From: Rhodocytophaga rosea
Lineage (GTDB): Bacteria > Bacteroidota > Bacteroidia > Cytophagales > 172606-1
DNA: 64,000 bases
Reading direction: 5' to 3'
Assembly: GCF_010119975.1 (NCBI RefSeq)
Contig: NZ_CP048222.1
Span: 6,176,501 to 6,240,500, forward strand
A program made the translations under genes and the position numbers. Below are positions 1-8,531 of this stretch, one piece after another (position 1 is the first letter of the stretch; every line of letters starts with the position of its first letter). Below the pieces are notes generated by a model, which saw nothing but the letters and a program-made list of their open reading frames with translations, did not search any database and was not told the DNA's origin.

Positions 1-1157
1 ATAGCTACCAGTAACAGATTAATATCTGCCGAATTTCCGGTACGGGCTTCATAGGCTTTCTTTGTGGTGGTTTCTGTATACTTGTTTTTAATGCCGTTCC
101 ACTTCATGTATTTTCTTACATATTCATAAATCGCAATGGCTTTCTGAGAAGGCTCAGTAATTTTAGCAGAAATGGCAGCCAGTTCATTTTTTACAAATCC
201 GGTTCTGGCAAGCTGGTCACCAAAATATTCACTTTTTAGTAAGGTTTCAGTAAGGGCTTCCCAGGTATTTGTATAGGTTTTAATCATCTGGCCTGGAAAC
301 TTTGTGCTTGCCAGTTCAAATTCTATTTTACTTACAAAATCATCAATGGTAGTCATATAGGGCTCTTCCTTCATGGCAGGCACATCTTTGGCCGTCCAGC
401 GGTAAGAACTTGCTTTGGCCTGTACATTTTCCATTCTGGCTGGTGTCCTTTCACCATAAGTTGAATAGTCTGCATCGATCCGGATAGAAAAGCTCATATC
501 TGTCATCTTTTCTTCCGTGTTAATCGGCTCATATCCCTGGGCAAGCTGCTTATAGTTAAAATATTCGGGAATAACTGCCCTGTATTCGCTCCAGATCACC
601 GGAATTGATTCCTGAAACTGCCACTCTCGGAAATTGTACAGAAAATCTGACTTAATGGTATAACTGAACTCTATAACAGAACCTTCCTTCACGTTAGGCA
701 TAGAGAATTTTTTCATATACCAGTTGTCAGATAACTTTTCTTCAAACACCGATTCCTTTGTCAGTTTATCCTTTACAATCTCATTGCCATTGAGGTTATA
801 AGTAAATCCTTTCAAATTGGATATTTCTTCTTCGCTGCTGTTGCTTACCCGGTAGAAAGGAATTTTACCATCAGCCCAGTCATAGCCTGATTTTTTCAGA
901 ATCTTAATTCTGGTTATCCGTTCAAAATATACCTGGAAACCTTCTTCATTGCTGTATCTGAAATAAGAATTGCCAAAATCACAAAGCACTACTGCGGCTG
1001 CTCCGGTATCTTTTGCATAGTGCTTCATTTGCAGGTCTTTTAACTCTACTTTGCCAAACTTCACCGGATCAGGCTGACCTATACTCCAGGTTGAAATAAG
1101 CAGAAAACTGATGGTACAAATAAGGCAGAACACTGTTTTTTGAAAATGTTTACACAT
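1..1157 (-). CDS. DUF3857 / transglutaminase-like exported protein (C-terminus outside window)
   Basis: I translated this gene by hand on the minus strand. It begins MCKHFQKTVFCLICTISFLL, a clear signal peptide, and runs off the left edge of the window. The first 300 or so residues read like a DUF3857 domain (for example FEKITRI-like text 'YFERITRIKIL' and 'EGSVIEFSYTI'). At the window edge the transglutaminase-like core begins, with the text RTGNSADINLLL. In active transglutaminase-fold enzymes a Cys lies near this position; here a Ser is seen, so the domain may be non-catalytic. Such proteins are common envelope proteins of Bacteroidota with no settled function. No gene overlaps it on its 5' side, and the next gene (1402) is divergent, so both are probably read from the intervening 244 bases. 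Confidence 0.8.
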   Translation of the reverse strand, partial: MCKHFQKTVFCLICTISFLLISTWSIGQPDPVKFGKVELKDLQMKHYAKDTGAAAVVLCDFGNSYFRYSNEEGFQVYFERITRIKILKKSGYDWADGKIPFYRVSNSSEEEISNLKGFTYNLNGNEIVKDKLTKESVFEEKLSDNWYMKKFSMPNVKEGSVIEFSYTIKSDFLYNFREWQFQESIPVIWSEYRAVIPEYFNYKQLAQGYEPINTEEKMTDMSFSIRIDADYSTYGERTPARMENVQAKASSYRWTAKDVPAMKEEPYMTTIDDFVSKIEFELASTKFPGQMIKTYTNTWEALTETLLKSEYFGDQLARTGFVKNELAAISAKITEPSQKAIAIYEYVRKYMKWNGIKNKYTETTTKKAYEARTGNSADINLLLVA

Positions 1158-1401
1158 AAAATTTGGATTAATTACTGAAAGATAAATAGTCAGACTGGGA
1201 TGGATTATGTAAAATGAATGGATATGGTACGTTACGATGCCTGAGTTTTTAAAAATAATATCTCCTTGTTGCTGAACCCTACTCAGCCTGATTGCACCAT
1301 ACATATGTATTTTTTAAGAACAATTATGCTTTTTTTTATAAATGACATACTCTATATTTATTATACAGCTCTGTAAAATTTCTATTATTAAATACACCTC
1401 T

Positions 1402-2094
1402 ATGGAAAATGGTATACTCCGACGTAATTATTTATTTTCTGATCCCTATCTGCACCAGTTATGCAATGAAAAAATTGTAATTGCCGGCAGAGACTTTCAC
1501 AAACTGTTTTTTCAAAATGCCGCACCTGTATCCCTTACGGCATTGAGCGCCCGCAACATAGCTTTTAAAGATCTCCCTTCAGAATACGAGCTCACCTGTA
1601 AACTCGAGGAAGCCAGCGAAACAAAGTCATATCTGGCGGCTCAGTTACGAACAGGCATACGTAATATTTTACATCGATTGAGCTTTCAACCGGATGCAGT
1701 ACCAGCTTCTGTACAAAAACTGGAAAAACCTTGCCTCGAACAACTGACGGATATAGACCTGCTGTCTTATGGAAAATCATTGGTGCAAACCCTGTCTCCC
1801 AGTTTATCTGACATAAGAGATACCGGTTTGACACCAGCCATGATGAGTACGCTGTTACAGATTTGTTATGAATTTGATCTGGCGATAGACAAATTGCGGA
1901 AAACTGTATGCGATTGTGATTTAATTAACGCCCAACGTATAAAAATAGGAAACCAGATTTACGAAGAACTCCTGAGTTTATGTAACAAAGGCAAACAAAC
2001 CTGGGCTGGAATTAATGAAGCCAAGTACAATGATTATGTGATCCTGGGAAGTCCTCATAATAGCCAGGAAAGCGTAAAACCTTCTCAGCAGTGA
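1402..2094 (+). CDS. hypothetical helical protein
   Basis: I do not recognise this protein. The frame is open from 1342, but the text before Met 1402 is an isoleucine-rich stretch that does not look like a proper signal, so I prefer MENGILRRNYLFSDPY as the start (about 230 residues). It has no signal peptide or membrane segment. It appears mostly helical, with several Cys scattered through it, and ends in a polar tail rich in Ser and Gln. It stands alone between a divergent DUF3857 gene and a convergent metallopeptidase gene. Coding potential looks real because codon use matches its neighbours and the frame is long, but no motif suggests a job. Confidence 0.55.
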   Translation: MENGILRRNYLFSDPYLHQLCNEKIVIAGRDFHKLFFQNAAPVSLTALSARNIAFKDLPSEYELTCKLEEASETKSYLAAQLRTGIRNILHRLSFQPDAVPASVQKLEKPCLEQLTDIDLLSYGKSLVQTLSPSLSDIRDTGLTPAMMSTLLQICYEFDLAIDKLRKTVCDCDLINAQRIKIGNQIYEELLSLCNKGKQTWAGINEAKYNDYVILGSPHNSQESVKPSQQ

Positions 2095-2288
2095 TTGAAA
2101 ATGTTAGGTGGTGATTATTTGCTAAAATAATAAATATCTGTTATTTAAAAAAAATTTCTGGAAATAATTTAAAAAGCGAAAAGAACGTATACTACCTCAA
2201 AACCTGCAAATCATTTTATTGATTCAGTTTTTTTTATATCATATTGAGCGCTACTACGTTTCAGTTGCTAGCCTAACTTCTAGGTAAT

Positions 2289-3062
2289 TCAATAGGTCTG
2301 GTTGATTTGTAATTCTATTTCTGCCGGACTCAGGTAATACTTGCTGCCTAGAGAAGTTTCTTCATAGGGCATCACTTGTCTGGCATAATGTGCATAAGAC
2401 AATAATTGCCATCCCAATCCATGTGCTATCGTCCGGCGGTCTGTGTTTTTTTCGAAATCGGCTCTGAAATCCGGAAAAATATAATTTAATCCAATCAGGA
2501 TCATCTGCCACACACTTTTATCCAGGTAATAAGATGTATGCGCCAGTTCGTGTCCGATAATTCCTACTTGTGCTTCAAACGGCAGATTCTTTACCAGGAT
2601 TGGCTCCATCGCTTCTATACTTTTTGTGCTGATAATAACATTGTACTGCCAGTTTTGTTTTGAGTACAGCATCCGGAAAGGTTCTGGCCTCGAAGCTAAA
2701 GGAAGGAATGCCTCTTCCTGGTAATAATGAATAGGAATTTCTTTTAACTCCGGATAATGCGATAGTGCTAGCAAAATCTGAAGTTCATAGGCTTTGATAA
2801 GTTGCTTATTTTTTCCATAAAGTTCCCGCAAACTATCTATACACGGTTCCCAGTCGGCTTGTATATATTTTGCAACTGGCATTTGATACTTTTGCAACAC
2901 AAGGCTTTCTGCTTCGATGAGGCTTTTTCCAGCCACATATATCCCGGCAAAAAACAGAGTCAATATAGCGCCTGCCATCAATAGTTTACTTGCTTTTCTG
3001 AAGAGATAAACCGGATACATAGGTAGTTTTATCTGAATATTATATTTATATGCATTGATCAA
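2289..3062 (-). CDS. membrane-anchored HExxH metallopeptidase-like protein
   Basis: A 257-residue protein with one membrane segment near the N-terminus (about residues 28-48, LLMAGAILTLFFAGIYVAG). This is followed by a soluble domain carrying the zinc-peptidase motif HELAH at residues 171-175. An acidic stretch follows (DFEKNTD, about 202-207) that could give the third metal ligand. This is the layout of small M48-like or minimal zincin proteins. A second Met (MYPVYLF, residue 15) is an equally good start. The gene converges with the unknown gene ending at 2094 and is divergent from the PAS-REC-HPt gene at 3201. The protease fold is inferred from the motif alone; the substrate is unknown. Confidence 0.65.
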   Translation of the reverse strand: MINAYKYNIQIKLPMYPVYLFRKASKLLMAGAILTLFFAGIYVAGKSLIEAESLVLQKYQMPVAKYIQADWEPCIDSLRELYGKNKQLIKAYELQILLALSHYPELKEIPIHYYQEEAFLPLASRPEPFRMLYSKQNWQYNVIISTKSIEAMEPILVKNLPFEAQVGIIGHELAHTSYYLDKSVWQMILIGLNYIFPDFRADFEKNTDRRTIAHGLGWQLLSYAHYARQVMPYEETSLGSKYYLSPAEIELQINQTY

Positions 3063-3200
3063 TGACTAAACAAATTCAGGCCATATTTTCGTACATAACG
3101 TTTAAAACTGCTAAGGTCTACTAATAATATCAAACAAATAAATCCGGTATCGTATATACAAAGCCATTCTGTTGATAAACAAACTGTTAACCTATAAACA

Positions 3201-5183
3201 ATGCCTGCCAGATCTTCCAAAAAACCACTTCGGGATAAAGAACTTCTTTTTGATGTGATTACCGGCAACTTAATGGATGCGATCGTTTTACTGGATGCGG
3301 ATGGCAGGAAAATATATGCAAGTGCAGCCATAGGTGAAATATTTGGGTATGCGCCTGACGAATTGGAAGACTGGGTATTCTTAGAACAGATCCATCCTGA
3401 TGATATGCCTTCCTTACAGGAGGGTTTTAGAATGTTATTACATCAACACACTGGCGAGTCAATATTTCTGTACCGGCAGAAAAACAAACAGGGACAGTAT
3501 ATCTGGCTGGAAATGAAGCTCAAAAAAGTATCTCAGCATCTGATACCTTCAGCCCAATTCATAGCCGTTATACGAAATGTAAGCCAGCGGATCATAACCG
3601 AGCAAAGGGATATGATGCAGAAAAATCTGCTGGAGACTGCATTTCATCATCTTCCTTTCAGTATTGTTATCGTAGATAAGGATAATACGCTTGTATTGGT
3701 AAACCAGTATACACTGAACTTATTGGAATTGCCAGCAGAAAGAAGTAAACCTAAAACATTATACGCTTTACTTCCGGAAGATGCGGAGAGATTTGCCAGA
3801 GACAATGTTCAGGTATGGCAAACAGGGAAAGAAACAATCAAAGAAGATATTTTTCAGACAAAAGATAAAGTATATATTGTACTGATTGGCAGAAAATTGA
3901 TCCAGCCTTTGCCAAATGGGGAGAAGTTTCTGCTGCTTCATGCCATAGATATTACAGAACGCAAAATAGCTGAAAAGGAAACAGAAATAAACCGCAACTT
4001 TATCCGCAGTATTGCTTTTGCCATACCAGATATTTTGTATGTGTATGACCTGGAAGAAAAAAAATATCCCTTTATCAATAATGGTTTTGAAAAAACACTG
4101 GGATATAGCACAGAGCAACTGGAAGAAATGAGCAGCAACTTAATTCAGACTCTGATCCATCCCGAAGATGCACCATTTCTAACAGATATGTTTACAGAAA
4201 TTGCCAGGGGCGGAAAAGATTTCTTTGAATATAGATACCGTTTAAAAGATGTTTCAGGGAATTACCGCTGGTTTCATAGCCGTAAAATGGCTTTTAAAAA
4301 GAACAATGCTGGTCATTTAACCCAGATTTTAGGAGTAGCCCAAGATATAGATCTGCATCATCAAGCGGAGAAAGGCCGGCAAATCTCGTTGCAAGAATTA
4401 CGCGTGCTATATGTGGAAGATGTGCTTTCTAACCAGATTCTGGTGGAGGAAATTTGTAAGCAGTGGGAGGTAAATCTACAGATTGCCGCTAACGGAAATG
4501 AAGCAATAGATAAACTCCAGCGACATACCTATGATTTAGTACTGATGGATATTCAAATGCCCGGAATGGACGGCTATGAAATCACCCAGGCGATACGCAG
4601 TCTTGCGATGGAACGAGCCCAGCGTATTCCGATTGTGGCACTTACGGCTGATATTTCTGAAAAAAACAGGTCTGATATTGCAATGGCTGGAATGAATGAT
4701 TATCTCGCCAAACCTATCCAACCTGATGCCTTATTTAGTATTCTAAAGAAATATGCCTCTGGATCTGTAGCTATTATAAGTCAGGGATCTCACCAAATGG
4801 CCGGTAATTTGCCAGAATACGCAGATGAAGTTTCCATTCCTTCGGTTAATTTTGGCTTATTCGACCAGTTATTCTTAAAAACGCCGGGTGAATATGTGAA
4901 TTTTTTACAAACCTATATGAATGAGTTAGATACCTATGAGCAGGATTTCAGGAAGGCTGTTTTGGAAAATGATTATACACTTTTTCGCAACACCCGGCAT
5001 AAGATTAACTCTGCTATCCATCATTTAAAAGCAGAAGCATTAAAGACTGTCTTACTGAAGATGGAAAACCATCTGGAAGGAACTGCTCCTTCTGCTCCGC
5101 CAGATATTCTGATCACAGAATTACAAACTGAATCTGATAAAATGAATGAGGCAATTCTGGAAAAAATAAAAAGCCTGAAATGA
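3201..5183 (+). CDS. PAS-PAS-PAS-REC-HPt signalling protein without a kinase domain
   Basis: This 660-residue cytoplasmic protein has three PAS/PAC units (about residues 20-130, 145-255 and 265-390). A receiver domain follows (about 402-520) with the phospho-accepting Asp at residue 450 in LMDIQMPGMDGYE. A C-terminal HPt domain comes last (about 560-655), with the probable phospho-His at residue 600 in TRHKINSA. Between the third PAS and the receiver there is no room for a HisKA/HATPase pair: PAS text ends at GVAQDIDL and receiver text starts at LRVLYVEDV about 20 residues later. It should therefore act as a phosphorelay intermediate that receives phosphate from a separate kinase and may modulate transfer by PAS sensing. 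No kinase gene is adjacent. The start at 3201 fits the first PAS closely. Confidence 0.85.
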   Translation: MPARSSKKPLRDKELLFDVITGNLMDAIVLLDADGRKIYASAAIGEIFGYAPDELEDWVFLEQIHPDDMPSLQEGFRMLLHQHTGESIFLYRQKNKQGQYIWLEMKLKKVSQHLIPSAQFIAVIRNVSQRIITEQRDMMQKNLLETAFHHLPFSIVIVDKDNTLVLVNQYTLNLLELPAERSKPKTLYALLPEDAERFARDNVQVWQTGKETIKEDIFQTKDKVYIVLIGRKLIQPLPNGEKFLLLHAIDITERKIAEKETEINRNFIRSIAFAIPDILYVYDLEEKKYPFINNGFEKTLGYSTEQLEEMSSNLIQTLIHPEDAPFLTDMFTEIARGGKDFFEYRYRLKDVSGNYRWFHSRKMAFKKNNAGHLTQILGVAQDIDLHHQAEKGRQISLQELRVLYVEDVLSNQILVEEICKQWEVNLQIAANGNEAIDKLQRHTYDLVLMDIQMPGMDGYEITQAIRSLAMERAQRIPIVALTADISEKNRSDIAMAGMNDYLAKPIQPDALFSILKKYASGSVAIISQGSHQMAGNLPEYADEVSIPSVNFGLFDQLFLKTPGEYVNFLQTYMNELDTYEQDFRKAVLENDYTLFRNTRHKINSAIHHLKAEALKTVLLKMENHLEGTAPSAPPDILITELQTESDKMNEAILEKIKSLK

Positions 5184-5490
5184 GCTATAGCTTCTGGTAA
5201 ATCTATCTGGTGCAAAAGAATATCACTAAAAGTCATTCAGTTGTTATTCGCTGCAAAATGATTGTTCATTCATCACGTTTATTTTCCGTTTGCATAATTC
5301 ATAGGAAAAATTTACCTCATAATTGGTAACTTTCCGGTTATGGAACTACTTTTGATTTAAATCTGTCAAAAGAATTTCACTTAAAAGCTGTCTGTCTGCA
5401 TACCTGTTTTATTCTGCACCCATAAGTAGAGGAAAAAGATAATCAGCAGATTCAGACGGACTTGTAAACTTTAATAATTAATTCCTATTC
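5184..5490. other. intergenic region upstream of the M61 peptidase gene
   Basis: This gap of 307 bases holds no credible gene. It contains a possible Bacteroidota-type promoter (listed separately at 5323-5354) and a small inverted repeat, CTTTTGA...TCAAAAG, at about 5349-5373 that overlaps the promoter's -7 element and could be an operator. No terminator was found for the gene ending at 5183. Confidence 0.4.
5323..5354 (+). promoter_or_regulatory. possible Bacteroidota-type promoter for the M61 peptidase gene
   Basis: TACTTTTG at 5347-5354 matches the Bacteroidota -7 consensus TAnnTTTG. A TTG lies 21 bases upstream at 5323-5325. It would leave an untranslated leader of about 130 bases before Met 5491. 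This is a pattern match only, in AT-rich DNA where chance hits are likely. Confidence 0.25.
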
Positions 5491-7350
5491 ATGAAAAAAT
5501 TAGCAATGTGTGTATGGGCGTGTGTGTTCGCCTTTTCAGTAGCAATGGCCGATAATGGAAAGCCAGTAAAAAATCTTTACCAGTTTTCTGTTGATTTAAC
5601 CAGGGTAAAAAATGATAAAATTACCGTTGAACTGGTGGCACCGGAAATGAATAAAAAAGAAGTAGTGTATTATATGCCTAAGATCGTACCTGGTACCTAT
5701 GCCAATTATAATTTCGGGCGTTTTGTAAGTGATTTTACGGCCAGAGATAAAAAAGGCAAAGTACTGCCGGTAGAGAAATTAGATGAAAACAGCTGGAAAA
5801 TCAAAGATGCCAACAAACTCAGCCGGATTAGCTATACGGTAGAAGATACCTGGGATACAGACCAGGAAAAAGATTTTGTGTTTGAACCAGGCGGAACCAA
5901 TATCGAAGAGAATACTAATTTTGTAATCAATACCCACGGTTTTTTTGGCTATTTCGATGACCTGAAACGGGCTAATTATCAGGTAAGTATTACCAAACCT
6001 CAGGGATTTTATGGCTCTACTTCGCTCACTACCACCAAAACTAGCAAAGATCAGGATACTTATGTGATTAACTCCTATAATGACCTGGTGGATGCACCCA
6101 TGATGTACAACAAACCAGACACTACCATCCTGAAAGTAGGCGGTGCGGACATTCTGGTTTCTGTGTATTCTCCCAACAAAATGGCTTCCTCTAAGGAAAT
6201 CGCTACTAATATCAACGAAGTACTAGAAGCACAGAAAGAATATTTAGGCGGTGAATTACCTATTAAAAAATATGCCTTTCTTATCTATCTGTTCGACAAG
6301 CCTACTAAATCTGGTTCTATGGGTGCCCTGGAACACTCCTATTCATCCATGTATACCTTGCCAGAAGCAAGTTCCGACAGGCTGGCACAGACCGTACGGG
6401 ATGTAGCTGCTCATGAGTTTTTCCATATTGTAACCCCGCTAAGTATACATTCTGAGGAAATACATAATTTCGATTTTAATACACCTCAAATGTCCAAGCA
6501 TTTGTGGCTGTATGAAGGCGTAACTGAGTATTTTGCCGGACACATGCAGGTGAAACATGGGTTAATCGATCTGGCTCAGTATGCAGATATGATTGTAGAT
6601 AAATTATTCCAGGCAGAACAGTTTAATGATACCTTGCCATTTACGGTGATGAGTAAAAATGCCCTGGAACTGCACAAAGACCAGTATCAGAATGTATACG
6701 CCAAAGGAGCCTTAATTGGAGTGTGCCTTGATATTAAATTGCGGGAATTGTCTGGTGGCAAATATGGCATGCAGAACCTGATGAAAGACCTGGCCAAAAC
6801 CTATGGAAAAGAAAAGGCTTTCAAAGACGAAGAACTTTTCGACCAGATTGCCAAACTGACCTATCCTGAAATCCGCACGTTCTTCTCACGCTATGTGGAA
6901 GGAAATGAATCCTTGCCTCTGGAAGAAATGCTGGGCAAAGTAGGTATTTCTTATAAAGCCAGTGAGAAAGTAAAAGGTGTTACGCTGGGCAATATTGGCA
7001 TTAACTTTAATCCTGAATCTTCCCGCCTAGTAGTTTCAAGTGTAGCCCAGATGAATGACTTCGGTAAAACCATAGGTTTCCAGGAAGGCGATGAATTTAT
7101 ATCTTTTAATGGCACCAAACTCACGACTGAAAATATTCAGGAAATTATCACCCAGTACATTACAACAGCTAAAGAAGGGGATAACCTGGAAATTGTGGTA
7201 GCCCGGAAAGATGAAAAAGGAAAAGAAGTTGAAAAGAAGCTGGCTGCAAAAGTAGTGGAAACAGAAAAAGAGCAGCGGCATGTGTTACAACCTTTAGAAA
7301 CTCCTACGCCAGAACAAGCTGCCTTACAGCAGGCCTGGCTGAAACCATAA
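5491..7350 (+). CDS. M61 family metallopeptidase with PDZ domain
   Basis: A 619-residue exported peptidase of the M61 (glycyl aminopeptidase-like) family. It starts with a signal peptide (MKKLAMCVWACVFAFSVAMA), followed by a beta-rich N-terminal domain to about residue 200. The catalytic domain carries the zinc motif HEFFH at residues 308-312. The downstream acidic motif LYEGVTEYFAGH puts a Glu at 342 and 346, the usual third zinc ligand region. A PDZ-like domain occupies roughly residues 495-590 and probably binds substrate or partner C-termini. Length is typical for the family. The gene stands alone: a strong terminator follows 16 bases after the stop codon. It probably acts in the periplasm or outer envelope. 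Substrate cannot be read from the sequence. Confidence 0.92.
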   Translation: MKKLAMCVWACVFAFSVAMADNGKPVKNLYQFSVDLTRVKNDKITVELVAPEMNKKEVVYYMPKIVPGTYANYNFGRFVSDFTARDKKGKVLPVEKLDENSWKIKDANKLSRISYTVEDTWDTDQEKDFVFEPGGTNIEENTNFVINTHGFFGYFDDLKRANYQVSITKPQGFYGSTSLTTTKTSKDQDTYVINSYNDLVDAPMMYNKPDTTILKVGGADILVSVYSPNKMASSKEIATNINEVLEAQKEYLGGELPIKKYAFLIYLFDKPTKSGSMGALEHSYSSMYTLPEASSDRLAQTVRDVAAHEFFHIVTPLSIHSEEIHNFDFNTPQMSKHLWLYEGVTEYFAGHMQVKHGLIDLAQYADMIVDKLFQAEQFNDTLPFTVMSKNALELHKDQYQNVYAKGALIGVCLDIKLRELSGGKYGMQNLMKDLAKTYGKEKAFKDEELFDQIAKLTYPEIRTFFSRYVEGNESLPLEEMLGKVGISYKASEKVKGVTLGNIGINFNPESSRLVVSSVAQMNDFGKTIGFQEGDEFISFNGTKLTTENIQEIITQYITTAKEGDNLEIVVARKDEKGKEVEKKLAAKVVETEKEQRHVLQPLETPTPEQAALQQAWLKP

Positions 7351-7365
7351 ATTAGTTAAATCAAG

Positions 7366-7402
7366 CAAGGATTAGTCTTCAACAGGCTAATCCTTGTTTT
7401 TT
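7366..7402 (+). terminator. Rho-independent terminator after the M61 peptidase gene
   Basis: A perfect 10-base inverted repeat (CAAGGATTAG 7366-7375, CTAATCCTTG 7387-7396) with an 11-base loop is followed at once by a run of T. It separates the peptidase gene from the ABC exporter genes. Confidence 0.85.
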
Positions 7403-7425
7403 ATCACCCTTAACTAATTCTTTAC

Positions 7426-8313
7426 ATGCAACTGGTAATAAATAATCTGTCCAAAACCTATCCCAACGGCGTTCATGCCCTGAAGGAAGTGAATCTTACT
7501 ATCCCCAACGGCATGTTTGGGCTTTTAGGACCGAATGGAGCCGGAAAATCATCGCTGATGCGTACACTGGCTACCTTGCAGGAGGCAGATAGCGGCAGTG
7601 TGTTTCTGGATGAGATGAATGTGCTGGAAGATAAGGAAGGCGTACGGAAGATTCTGGGGTATTTGCCGCAGGAATTTGGCTTATATCCGAAAGTAAGTGC
7701 AGAAACATTGCTCACGCATATTGCTTATCTGAAAGGAATTACCAGCCATCGGGAAAGAGAGGAAACTGTAAAAGCCTTGCTGCACAAAGTAAACCTGTAT
7801 GATGTCCGGAAAAAGAACCTGGGTACCTTCTCGGGTGGCATGAAACAGCGTTTTGGCATCGCACAAGCGCTCATTGGCAATCCTAAACTTATCATTGTAG
7901 ACGAACCAACCGCCGGCCTTGACCCAACAGAACGAAACCGTTTTCATAACCTGCTCAGTGAAATTGGAGAAAATACAATTGTGATCCTTTCCACCCACAT
8001 TGTAGAAGATGTAAGCCATCTGTGCAATAACATGGCCATTATCTGTAAAGGGGAGGTACTCATTACCGGTCATCCGACTCAGATTATAGATGCCATGCAG
8101 GGGAAAATATGGAAAAAAACAGTAGAAAAAGAAGAATTGCAGCACTATATACAGGAACAGAAAGTAATTTCAACTACGCTTTTTGCCGGTAAATCAGTTA
8201 TACATGTATATCTAGATGAACAGCCAGATGCCAGCTTTATACCAGTAGAAGCAGATCTGGAGGATGTATATTTTACAGTTATTTCTGATAAAACCAGCGT
8301 TATTACTTTATAG
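7426..8313 (+). CDS. ABC transporter ATP-binding protein
   Basis: A 295-residue ABC ATPase of the ABC-2 exporter type. It has Walker A GPNGAGKSS at residues 35-43, the signature FSGGMKQRF starting at 135, Walker B ending in VDEPTAGLDP (Asp 159, Glu 160) and the switch His in STHIVED. A C-terminal extension of about 80 residues follows the nucleotide-binding domain, as is common in this exporter group. The gene starts 24 bases after the upstream terminator and lies 218 bases before the permease/peptidase fusion gene, which is its obvious partner. All catalytic motifs are intact. The transported substrate is unknown. Confidence 0.92.
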   Translation: MQLVINNLSKTYPNGVHALKEVNLTIPNGMFGLLGPNGAGKSSLMRTLATLQEADSGSVFLDEMNVLEDKEGVRKILGYLPQEFGLYPKVSAETLLTHIAYLKGITSHREREETVKALLHKVNLYDVRKKNLGTFSGGMKQRFGIAQALIGNPKLIIVDEPTAGLDPTERNRFHNLLSEIGENTIVILSTHIVEDVSHLCNNMAIICKGEVLITGHPTQIIDAMQGKIWKKTVEKEELQHYIQEQKVISTTLFAGKSVIHVYLDEQPDASFIPVEADLEDVYFTVISDKTSVITL

Positions 8314-8531
8314 CCAATGGCGGTTTATTATAACTGTAACTATCTGATAGAGAGTTTTGTTTTATGCTATGGTTACTATAATATTTGCAGATTAAACTTA
8401 CTAAACTGTATTTCATATTGAAACATTTTGACCCTACTCACTTCCTTATTGTAAAGCGGTTCATCTTTCAAATGGCAGTTCAGCGAAGCCGATCTACAAA
8501 TCTTCCGGTATTCTAATCTGTTATCACAATC

